From an uncultured Clostridia bacterium (GTDB lineage Bacteria > Bacillota > Clostridia > RGIG6154): a DNA stretch of 8,522 bases. The position numbers were made by a program, and so were the translations under genes. Under the pieces are notes generated by a model. That model was not told where the DNA came from. It worked only from the letters and a program-made list of their open reading frames with translations, and searched no databases. This document shows, one piece after another, positions 1-4,983 of this stretch. Within the stretch, counting starts at the first letter, position 1; every line of letters starts with the position of its first letter. The DNA is taken from contig CAKSHV010000049.1 of NCBI GenBank assembly GCA_934457515.1, forward strand, positions 1 through 8,522. The letters run 5' to 3'.

Positions 1-471
1 GTTCACGCCCTTGTGATTGCTGATTTCGCCGCCCGTAAGCACTTTGCACACAATGTCGGTTGCGGTAAGGTCGGTAACCTCCATCGAGATTCTGCCATCA
101 TCGATTAAAATTTTGTTGCCGATTTTAAGCTGCTCGGGCAGCGCTTTATATGTAATGCTGACGCTTTCATTCGTGCCCTCAACCTCAGCAGTCGTTAAAA
201 CAAAGGTTTGTCCCGCTTTCAGCTCGGTTTTGCCGTCTTTAAAATTCTTTATGCGGATTTCGGGGCCTTTTGTGTCTAACATCACTGCCGCGGGAATGTT
301 GTTTTTGTCGCGTACGCGGCGGAACATTTCAATGGTTTCCCTGTGATATTCGTGCGTTCCGTGCGAAAAGTTGATTCTGCCCACGTCCATGCCGCTGTCA
401 AACATCGCCTGCAGTGTTTTTTCATCGCGCGATGCAGGGCCTAATGTGCAAACAATTTTGGTTTTTCTCAT
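1..471 (-). CDS. pyk: Pyruvate kinase, N-terminal part (cut by window edge)
   Basis: Pyruvate kinase makes ATP and pyruvate from phosphoenolpyruvate and ADP, the last step of glycolysis, in the cytoplasm. Translating the minus strand from ATG at 471 gives 157 uninterrupted residues that run off the left edge. They begin MRKTKIVCTLGPAS and carry the motif GRINFSHG at residues 31-38 (family active-site Arg32 and K+-binding Asn34 and Ser36) and DTKGPEIR at 66-73, where domain A passes into the B lid domain. B-domain sequence (IDDGRISMEV) and the ISNHKGVN segment close the visible part. About a third of the usual 470-590 residues is present; the catalytic Lys/Glu region and allosteric C domain lie outside. 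AGGAGG at 479-484 sits 7 nt before the ATG, which fixes the start. Many Firmicutes place pyk after pfkA; here it has its own promoter and a divergent unrelated neighbour. Family identity is close to certain. Confidence 0.96.
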   Translation of the reverse strand, partial: MRKTKIVCTLGPASRDEKTLQAMFDSGMDVGRINFSHGTHEYHRETIEMFRRVRDKNNIPAAVMLDTKGPEIRIKNFKDGKTELKAGQTFVLTTAEVEGTNESVSITYKALPEQLKIGNKILIDDGRISMEVTDLTATDIVCKVLTGGEISNHKGVN

Positions 472-511
472 GTTGTAACCTCCTGTCAACTGTAAAGATC
501 GGTTATGCTTA

Positions 512-530
512 CGGCAAACAGAGTTTGCCG
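512..530 (-). promoter_or_regulatory. Perfect stem-loop in the pyk leader
   Basis: CGGCAAAC (512-519) and GTTTGCCG (523-530) are perfect 8-bp complementary arms around a 3-nt loop. The element lies in the untranslated leader of pyk, about 28 nt before the Shine-Dalgarno. It is not followed by a T-run on either strand, so it does not look like an intrinsic terminator. It could stabilise the mRNA 5' region or bind a regulator; the role is unknown. Confidence 0.45.
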
Positions 531-608
531 ACACCTGTTTTAATGCGATTCTGCGGGTCTGCCGCCTTAAAGTGCAAACGCCGCAAAAGAGAAAATTCAA
601 ACTTTTCC

Positions 609-644
609 CTTATATATTGTAGCGCAAAAAGAGAAGAAAGTCAA
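609..644 (-). promoter_or_regulatory. pyk promoter
   Basis: On the minus strand TTGACT (639-644 on plus coordinates, read as AGTCAA) is followed after exactly 17 bp by TACAAT (616-621). This is a near-consensus sigma-A promoter. Transcription would start near 609-610, giving pyk a leader of about 138 nt. Seen by motif and spacing only. Confidence 0.75.
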
Positions 645-682
645 TAAAAAGCCTGTTTCTTCACAAAATTTAAACATTTATA

Positions 683-717
683 TTGAATTTTCGTAAATCT
701 GTGGTAAAATAAGGGAG
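683..717 (+). promoter_or_regulatory. Putative promoter of the DUF4886 hydrolase gene
   Basis: TTGAAT (683-688), a 16-bp spacer, and TAAAAT (705-710) preceded by TG at 702-703 (extended -10). Transcription would start near 717, only about 6 nt before the first ATG and next to the GGAG Shine-Dalgarno at 714-717. Either the leader is extremely short, a downstream ATG (726 or 732) is used, or the true promoter lies further upstream. Confidence 0.5.
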
Positions 718-722
718 AAAGG

Positions 723-1463
723 ATGATGAAAATGATTCGTATTTTGTCAATCGGAAACAGTTTTTCACAGGATGCCACGCGCTATGCGCACCAAATTGCG
801 GAGGCGGACGGAAAAGAACTTCTTTGCGTGAATTTATACATCGGCGGCTGTCCGCTTGAAAAACATGCGGCGTGCATTAAGGAAAATTTGGCGGAATATG
901 AGCTTGAAATAAACGGAGAATCGACCGGCAAGCACATTTCGGTGCAGGACGCGGCGGCACTTTATGATTATGATTACGTAACGCTGCAGCAGGTGAGCCA
1001 CCTGTCGTTTGACTACAGCACCTATCAGCCGTATTTGGATTTTGTTTCGAATTTTGTGAAAGAAAAACTGCCGAATGCCAAGCAGGTGATTCATCAGACT
1101 TGGGCATATGAAGAGGGAAGTGACAAGCTGCACCATGTAGGCTTTGAAACGCGAAAAGACATGTTTGCGGGCATAAAAAACGCCTATGAACAGGCGGAAA
1201 AAGCAATCGGTGCGGCGGGCATGATTCAAAGCGGCGCGCTTTTTGAAACGCTTTCCAAGACGCATAAAGAGCGGGTGCACCGCGACACATACCACGCGTC
1301 ACTCGGTTTCGGGCGCTATGCGCTGGGCTTAAATTGGTATCGGTTTTTCACAGGGAGCGACGTTATGAACAACTCGTTTTCCGCTTTTGACGAGCCGGTA
1401 TCGGGCGAAGAAATTCAGTTTATTAAAGAAACGGTTTCCAAAATGCCGACAGTAAAAAAATAA
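723..1463 (+). CDS. DUF4886 family SGNH/GDSL-like hydrolase
   Basis: A 246-residue protein with no signal peptide or membrane segment, so probably cytoplasmic. It matches the DUF4886 pattern of SGNH-fold proteins. ILSIGNSFSQDA at residues 7-18 is block I, with Ser13 the presumed nucleophile. IGG at 40-42 fits the block II glycine. TLQQVSHLS at 87-95 occupies block III. RDTYHAS at 187-193, followed by GxYALxxxWY-like sequence, supplies the C-terminal Asp188 and His191. Related SGNH proteins are esterases, often deacetylating sugars; the substrate here is unknown. Block III has Gln-Gln instead of the classic GxND, which seems typical of this subfamily. In-frame ATGs at 723, 726 and 732 are all possible; GGAG at 714-717 favours 723 or 726, while starting at 732 gives MIRILSIGNSF, the most usual-looking N-terminus. 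It converges with the araC-type gene and probably belongs with it and the glycosidase functionally (inference). Confidence 0.85.
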   Translation: MMKMIRILSIGNSFSQDATRYAHQIAEADGKELLCVNLYIGGCPLEKHAACIKENLAEYELEINGESTGKHISVQDAAALYDYDYVTLQQVSHLSFDYSTYQPYLDFVSNFVKEKLPNAKQVIHQTWAYEEGSDKLHHVGFETRKDMFAGIKNAYEQAEKAIGAAGMIQSGALFETLSKTHKERVHRDTYHASLGFGRYALGLNWYRFFTGSDVMNNSFSAFDEPVSGEEIQFIKETVSKMPTVKK

Positions 1464-1494
1464 AGATGCGATTTGTCGCATCTTTATTTTTTTA
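1453..1494. terminator. Shared bidirectional terminator between convergent genes
   Basis: A perfect 19-bp inverted repeat: arms 1453-1471 and 1476-1494, loop TTTG at 1472-1475. The core is AAAGATGCGA/TCGCATCTTT, flanked by an A7 run on the left and a T7 run on the right, so it reads as stem plus U-tract on both strands. The stop codons of both genes (1461-1463 plus, 1484-1486 minus) lie inside the stem and pair with each other. Confidence 0.92.
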
Positions 1495-2308
1495 TTCCTT
1501 TTTTTCGGCACTGCAGCGGCGTTTCGCCGTACCGTTCGCGGAATTTGTGTATGTAATTTGAAAAAGAATTATAGCCGCAGTTGTAGCAGATTTCGGTTAT
1601 GGAAAGATCGGTGGATTTTAAGAGATTTTTGCTGTATGCCAGCTTTAAATCGTTCACATACTGCACCATGGTTTTCCCGGTTTCCCGCTTGAACAAGCCG
1701 CAAAAATAGTTTTTATTCAGCCCCACATATGCCGCAACCGTGTCCAAATCCGGGTTTTCGCGAAAGTGCAGCTCTAAGTATAAAACCGCCGCGGCAATGT
1801 GCGACTTTCGCGCGTCGGTATCCGCGTTGTTTTTCAGGTTTGCCTTTCGAATCATTAAAATAAAAACACACTGCAAAAGCGAGGTGATATAGGGCAGTTT
1901 ATACTCCATATCTTTTTCACACTCGGCGGCAAGCTGGGACATTAAACTGTAAAATTTCACGTATTCCCGGCGGTCTAAGCTGAAAAACAGGTTTTTGTCA
2001 CAGGTAATTAACTTTTCCGAAAGGTCGGAGGCGATCAGGCTTTGGTCAAACGCAATGTGCAGAACCTCTACATCGTCCGAAAACACTTCGTGAAAATCGG
2101 TAGTGGTTAAAAGATAAATGTCGCCGGGGTTTAATTCGTAGTCTTTTCCGTTTAGTACGCACCGCCCGTGCCCGCCGACAACCAGCTCAACTTCAAAAAA
2201 TTCGTGCCAGTGCAGACCGTAGTAACCGCGCAGTTTTTTGCGCGCCGCATAGACCGGCAAAGACGCGTCTTTCCAATGCGCGTTGTTGCGTGTGCGAATG
2301 TCCGGCAT
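1484..2308 (-). CDS. AraC-family transcriptional regulator
   Basis: A 274-residue regulator with the two-domain AraC layout. The N-terminal cupin sensing domain (about residues 30-90) shows LHWHEFFEVELVVGGHG at 32-48 and LNPGDIYLLTTTDFHEV at 59-75, typical of sugar-binding AraC_binding domains. The C-terminal double helix-turn-helix spans about 170-270. Its first HTH is near DLDTVAAYVGLNKNYFCGLF (187-206); the second contains SITEICYNCGYNSFSNYIHKF (236-256), with the conserved GY.. F..F-type pattern before the terminal RYGETPLQCRKK. AGGAGGG-type sequence 8-10 nt before ATG 2308 supports the start. Such proteins usually activate a nearby sugar-utilisation gene when their ligand binds. The divergent glycosidase is the obvious target and the convergent hydrolase a possible one. 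Ligand unknown; family assignment is firm. Confidence 0.94.
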   Translation of the reverse strand: MPDIRTRNNAHWKDASLPVYAARKKLRGYYGLHWHEFFEVELVVGGHGRCVLNGKDYELNPGDIYLLTTTDFHEVFSDDVEVLHIAFDQSLIASDLSEKLITCDKNLFFSLDRREYVKFYSLMSQLAAECEKDMEYKLPYITSLLQCVFILMIRKANLKNNADTDARKSHIAAAVLYLELHFRENPDLDTVAAYVGLNKNYFCGLFKRETGKTMVQYVNDLKLAYSKNLLKSTDLSITEICYNCGYNSFSNYIHKFRERYGETPLQCRKKGIKK

Positions 2309-2324
2309 CGTCTATCCCTCCTTT

Positions 2325-2359
2325 TTGTTCATAATATCATAATTTAGCTGAATTTGCAA
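2325..2359 (-). promoter_or_regulatory. Promoter of the AraC-family regulator gene
   Basis: On the minus strand TTGCAA (2354-2359), a 17-bp spacer, then TATTAT (2331-2336, read as ATAATA on plus). The leader would be about 17-20 nt and includes the Shine-Dalgarno. A TGAAT element (2349-2353) lies inside this spacer, so the regulator may control its own gene. Confidence 0.7.
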
Positions 2360-2449
2360 CAAAAATATTCAGACAAAATGTCGCGATATTCAGTTTTGAC
2401 ATAATATTTTGCATTCTTCCTTTGAATTAAGTCATAAAATCTTTGAATT
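2346..2449. promoter_or_regulatory. Operator-like TGAAT array between regulator and glycosidase genes
   Basis: Five TGAAT elements occur in about 100 bp: plus strand at 2349-2353, 2423-2427 and 2444-2448; minus strand (as ATTCA) at 2367-2371 and 2388-2392. ATATTCAG is repeated directly at 2365-2372 and 2386-2393, exactly 21 bp apart. CTTTGAATT is repeated directly at 2420-2428 and 2441-2449, also exactly 21 bp apart. A small palindrome, GACA-AAA-TGTC, sits at 2372-2382. Two HTHs of an AraC protein bind one face of DNA across two turns, and 21-bp direct repeats are the spacing of classic araI half-sites. The motif is short and AT-rich, so this remains an inference. Confidence 0.5.
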
Positions 2450-2471
2450 GGGATGTTACGGCAAAATTTTA

Positions 2472-2507
2472 TTGCAATTCCGTTTTTTTTATGATAAAAT
2501 GGGCAAA
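2472..2507 (+). promoter_or_regulatory. Promoter of the glycosidase gene
   Basis: TTGCAA (2472-2477), a 17-bp spacer, TAAAAT (2495-2500). Transcription would start near 2507, giving a leader of about 15 nt that contains the Shine-Dalgarno AAGGAGG (2509-2515). The nearest operator-like repeat ends at 2449, about 22 bp before the -35, a usual place for an AraC-type activator. Confidence 0.65.
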
Positions 2508-2521
2508 AAGGAGGGTCACAA

Positions 2522-3706
2522 ATGAGCCTTGACAAACAAAAAGTGAAAGAAATGGTGCGCCGTGCGGAGGACACGCTGTTTCATACAAATATAAGGGAAT
2601 TTTCAAATCACAAGGGCAGACTGATTCAGATTTCGGACTGCTACATCGGCGTTTGGATGGAGCACGCGTATGACGCGCTGCTGATCGGAAAATTATATGA
2701 CGGCTGCAAGGATATTTCTCTTTCCCAGGCACGGATTTTCTTTGAGAATCAGCGGGAGGACGGACAAATGCCCGCCTATGTCTGGAACAACGGACAGGTG
2801 GGGTATCGGCACATACAGGAGTGCGTGCCGTTCGGGCGCATTTGCTATGAAACCTACCTTTTAACCAAGGACGAGGGCTTTTTAAATGAGGCATACACCG
2901 CTTTTTGCGGCTGGGACAAATGGCTTTGTGCAAACCGTATGACCCGTAAAACGGGGCTGATTGAGCTGTTCTGCGAGTGGGACACGGGGCATGACAACTC
3001 GATTCGTTTAGAGGGCATTGACCACGCAACGCCTGACATGTTCGGCAAAGAATTTTCTAATCAGCCGTTCATGCCGCTTATGCCGCTTATCGCGCCCGAT
3101 ATGAACGCCGTGTTTTACGGCGACCGCATGGCACTTTGCGATATGGCGCGCGCTTTGGGAAAAAATGAAGAGGCGGACGCGTGGAAGAAAAAAGCGCAGG
3201 ACGTTAAAAACAAAATGTTGGAGCTGTTATATAATAAGGAAGACAATTTTTTCTACGATGTGGATAAAGACGGGAATGCGCGCAAAATCAAGACCATTCA
3301 AATGGCAAACGTGTTCCAGGCGCATGTGCTCGGCCAAGATATGTTTGACAGCATTTACGATATGTATTTTAAGGAAGGAAAAGATTTCGGCACGCCCGTT
3401 CCCTTTGCCGCAACTGCCGTAAGCGACCCGCGGTGGGTGATGAACAAGCCGGGCAACACTTGGAATTTCTTTTCGCAGGCGCTGGTTGCGCTGCGTACCG
3501 ATTTTTGGATGGAGCACTACGGCAAAACGGCAGACTACGAAAAACTGCTTGAGGTGTGGCTTGAAAAGTACAACGAATCGAGCGAAACGGTTCCGTTCGG
3601 ACAGGAATTTCATCCGATTACAGGCGCCCCGTCCGACTGTTCGCCCTATTATTCAAGCGGCATGCTGCTTTATATCCGCGCGGCGCGGCGTCTGGGACTG
3701 GTTTAA
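2522..3706 (+). CDS. Six-hairpin (alpha/alpha)6 glycosidase-like protein, trehalase/GH63-type
   Basis: A 394-residue protein without a signal peptide, so probably acting on imported sugars in the cytoplasm. It reads like the (alpha/alpha)6-barrel glycosidases related to GH63, trehalase and mannosylglycerate hydrolase. FFENQREDGQMPAYVW (73-88) and GYRHIQECVPFGRICYE (94-110) form an early barrel helix pair. EWDTGHDNSIR (152-162) resembles the ESGxDNSxR segment that carries the catalytic acid in GH63 relatives, making Asp158 the candidate. FGTPVPFAATAVSDPRWVMNKPGNTWNF (289-316) and FGQEFHPITGAPSDCSPYYSSG (359-380) resemble conserved C-terminal segments, the latter with Glu362 as candidate base. 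About 400 residues is short for GH63 but fits a single catalytic barrel. AAGGAGG at 2509-2515 supports ATG 2522. Substrate and exact GH family cannot be told; residue roles are inferred from pattern memory, not alignment. The divergent AraC regulator suggests sugar induction. Confidence 0.75.
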   Translation: MSLDKQKVKEMVRRAEDTLFHTNIREFSNHKGRLIQISDCYIGVWMEHAYDALLIGKLYDGCKDISLSQARIFFENQREDGQMPAYVWNNGQVGYRHIQECVPFGRICYETYLLTKDEGFLNEAYTAFCGWDKWLCANRMTRKTGLIELFCEWDTGHDNSIRLEGIDHATPDMFGKEFSNQPFMPLMPLIAPDMNAVFYGDRMALCDMARALGKNEEADAWKKKAQDVKNKMLELLYNKEDNFFYDVDKDGNARKIKTIQMANVFQAHVLGQDMFDSIYDMYFKEGKDFGTPVPFAATAVSDPRWVMNKPGNTWNFFSQALVALRTDFWMEHYGKTADYEKLLEVWLEKYNESSETVPFGQEFHPITGAPSDCSPYYSSGMLLYIRAARRLGLV

Positions 3707-3740
3707 ACGAAAAATTATAACAAAATTTCATAAAAAAGAC

Positions 3741-3776
3741 TTGATTTTTCGTCTGTTGTGTGCTATACTGTATGCG
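3741..3776 (+). promoter_or_regulatory. Upstream promoter (P1) of the rpmG-secE-nusG-rplKA unit
   Basis: TTGATT (3741-3746), a 17-bp spacer, TATACT (3764-3769) with TG at 3761-3762 (extended -10). Transcription would start near 3776, directly at the base of the small hairpin that follows. Confidence 0.7.
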
Positions 3777-3799
3777 AAGACTGGGAATAGGTCTTTTTT
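3777..3799 (+). terminator. Weak terminator-like hairpin just after P1
   Basis: AAGACT (3777-3782) pairs with GGTCTT (3790-3795), including one T-G wobble, around a 7-nt loop, and T3796-T3799 continues a run of six T. It could end read-through from the glycosidase gene, for which no stronger terminator is visible, or attenuate transcripts starting at P1. The short stem makes efficiency doubtful. Confidence 0.4.
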
Positions 3800-3824
3800 A
3801 TTTACGCTTTTTTAAAAATATCTA

Positions 3825-3860
3825 TTGACAAACCGCTTGGTTTGTGATATGCTGTAAAGT
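3825..3860 (+). promoter_or_regulatory. Main promoter (P2) of rpmG with a palindrome in its spacer
   Basis: TTGACA (3825-3830), a 17-bp spacer, TATGCT (3848-3853) with TG at 3845-3846 (extended -10); start expected near 3860. ACAAACC (3828-3834) and GGTTTGT (3839-3845) form a perfect 7-bp inverted repeat with centre GCTT, covering the end of the -35 and most of the spacer. No T-run follows, so it looks more like a protein-binding palindrome than a terminator. Confidence 0.7.
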
Positions 3861-3902
3861 ACTGAAATTGCGTAATGAATGATAAAGCGGAGGTATAAAA
3901 CT

Positions 3903-4052
3903 ATGCGTACAAAAATTACATTGGCTTGCACAGAGTGCAAACAGAGAAATTACGACACCATGAAGAATAAGAAAAACACACCGGACAGACTCGAAATCAG
4001 CAAGTACTGCAGATTCTGCAAAAAGCATACGGTTCATAAGGAAACAAAATAA
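3903..4052 (+). CDS. rpmG: 50S ribosomal protein bL33
   Basis: A 49-residue basic protein of the large ribosomal subunit, located near the E site. It has the four-cysteine zinc-ribbon (C+) form: Cys9 and Cys12 in CTEC, Cys36 and Cys39 in CRFC. It starts [17 protein letters not shown] and ends [10 protein letters not shown], matching the family in length and sequence. GGAGG at 3889-3893 lies 9 nt before the ATG. It is the first gene of the rpmG-secE-nusG-rplK-rplA run and is 50 bp upstream of secE. Firmicutes often carry a second, zinc-free L33 copy used under zinc limitation; whether one exists here is not visible. Confidence 0.96.
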   Translation: MRTKITLACTECKQRNYDTMKNKKNTPDRLEISKYCRFCKKHTVHKETK

Positions 4053-4102
4053 GACCTTTTGGGCTTGATTTAAAATTTGTTTCGGGAAAGGTAGGAACGA
4101 AA

Positions 4103-4321
4103 ATGGGCGATAATGCAGTTAAAACTGTTAAAAGAACAGCAAAAATGAAGGAATTTTTCAAAGGCGTTAAAAGCGAATTCAAGAAAATTATTTGGCCTTC
4201 TTTCCGCACGGTTGCAAACAACACCGGCGTCGTTATAGCGGTATCCCTTTTAATCGGCGTCATCGTTTTTGTTTTGGACTTTGCGTTCACAACGGGCTTT
4301 AAAGCAATTTTCGGCATATAA
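4103..4321 (+). CDS. secE: Preprotein translocase subunit SecE
   Basis: A 72-residue single-span membrane protein that clamps SecY in the SecYEG channel. The cytoplasmic amphipathic helix KEFFKGVKSEFKKIIWPS (16-33) includes the family hallmark Trp-Pro-Ser at 31-33. It is followed by one transmembrane segment at about 42-62 (TGVVIAVSLLIGVIVFVLDF). This is the short form usual in Gram-positive bacteria rather than the three-span enterobacterial one. The ribosome site is modest: AGGA at 4093-4096, 6 nt before ATG. Its position between rpmG and nusG is the conserved order. Many genomes carry a tRNA-Trp gene between rpmG and secE; none is present in this 50-bp gap. Confidence 0.96.
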   Translation: MGDNAVKTVKRTAKMKEFFKGVKSEFKKIIWPSFRTVANNTGVVIAVSLLIGVIVFVLDFAFTTGFKAIFGI

Positions 4322-4366
4322 TTCCCTTTCACCTGTTTTTTAGGCTTAAGGACAAGGAGGGAAAGT

Positions 4367-4894
4367 ATGGCTGAGGAAGCAAAATGGTATGTTGTCCACA
4401 CCTATTCCGGCTACGAGAATAAGGTTAAGGCAAATTTGGAAAAAACCATTGAAAACAATAATTTGCATCATATGTTTTTCGATATCCGCGTTCCGCTTGA
4501 GGAAGTCATCGAGGTTAAGGAAAACAATGAGAAAAAATCCAGTATGCGCAAGCTGCTTCCGAGCTACGTGTTTATCCGTATGATTATGACGGATTTCAGC
4601 TGGTACATTGTCCGCAACACGCGCGGTGTTACGGGATTTGTCGGTCCGGGGTCTAAACCCGTTCCGCTGTCCGAAACCGAAATCGAGCGCTTGGAGCTTG
4701 AGGATAAGAAGACCATCAACGTAAACTACGAGGTGGGCGACAATGTGCGCATTACCTGCGAGTCGTTTGAAGACAGCGTGGGTATTGTGGAAGAGATTGA
4801 CCTGGAAAAACAGAAGGTTCGCGTGTCTGTGTTCATGTTCGGCAGAGAAACGCCTATGGTGCTTGATTTAAATCAGGTTGAACCTTTAGACTAA
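4367..4894 (+). CDS. nusG: Transcription termination/antitermination protein NusG
   Basis: A 175-residue transcription factor that binds the clamp helices of RNA polymerase and influences pausing, Rho action and transcription-translation coupling. The NGN domain covers about 5-105: KWYVVHTYSGYENKVKANLE at the start, LLPSYVFIRM at 63-72 and VTGFVGPGSKPVPLSETE at 88-105. A linker leads to the C-terminal KOW domain at about 122-175, with VGDNVRI, SVGIVEEIDLEKQKVRVSVFMFGRETPM and the final LNQVEPLD. Length and motifs are normal. AAGGAGG at 4354-4360 sits 6 nt before the ATG. It lies 45 bp after secE and 89 bp before rplK. Confidence 0.97.
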   Translation: MAEEAKWYVVHTYSGYENKVKANLEKTIENNNLHHMFFDIRVPLEEVIEVKENNEKKSSMRKLLPSYVFIRMIMTDFSWYIVRNTRGVTGFVGPGSKPVPLSETEIERLELEDKKTINVNYEVGDNVRITCESFEDSVGIVEEIDLEKQKVRVSVFMFGRETPMVLDLNQVEPLD

Positions 4895-4898
4895 ACCG

Positions 4899-4921
4899 TA
4901 TATGCGCCGTTTGGCTGTATA
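4899..4921 (+). other. Imperfect hairpin after nusG
   Basis: TATA (4899-4902) pairs with TATA (4918-4921), and GCC (4906-4908) with GGC (4913-4915) around a GTTT loop, with an asymmetric interior. It lies just after the nusG stop and before the L1-like element. There is no T-run, so it is not a terminator; it might protect or separate the nusG and rplK messages. Confidence 0.3.
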
Positions 4922-4928
4922 TAAATTA

Positions 4929-4959
4929 GTGGGAGGGCAAAAACCCGCTATATTACCAC
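4929..4959 (+). promoter_or_regulatory. L1-binding-site-like RNA element ahead of rplK
   Basis: GTGGGAGGG (4929-4937) pairs through GTGG (4929-4932) with CCAC (4956-4959), with an inner GGG (4935-4937)/CCC (4944-4946) stem and an asymmetric internal loop. GUGGGAG on one strand and UACCAC on the other is the signature of 23S rRNA helix 76, where protein L1 binds. Ribosomal protein L1 is known to repress its own operon by binding such mimics. It lies just before the rplK Shine-Dalgarno. Confidence 0.75.
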
Positions 4960-4983
4960 ATTTGAAGGAGGTGCTTGGTAACC

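Noticed and set aside
17..647. Plus-strand reading frames opposite pyk and in the pyk-hydrolase gap (17-346, 414-647)
   Set aside because: The first lies antisense to clear pyruvate kinase sequence; the second has no ribosome site, covers the pyk leader and promoter, and gives no recognisable protein.
834..1302. Minus-strand reading frames opposite the hydrolase
   Set aside because: Antisense shadows of a gene with clear SGNH motifs; Arg/Phe-rich translations with no family look.
2469..3029. 186-residue minus-strand reading frame opposite the glycosidase
   Set aside because: Cys/Arg/Pro-rich antisense translation, covers the glycosidase promoter, no credible ribosome site or domain.
3707..3752. 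ACGAAAAAT/ATTTTTCGT inverted repeat after the glycosidase as its terminator
   Set aside because: The loop would be 28 nt, the stem nearly all A-T and no T-run follows the arm as needed; it also overlaps the P1 -35.
4053..4102. Possible tRNA-Trp between rpmG and secE, expected by synteny
   Set aside because: The gap is only 50 bp and has no tRNA-like arms.
4975..4983. Upstream TTG start for rplK adding three residues
   Set aside because: Only 3 nt from the GGAGG; ATG 4984 gives the exact family length and N-terminus.
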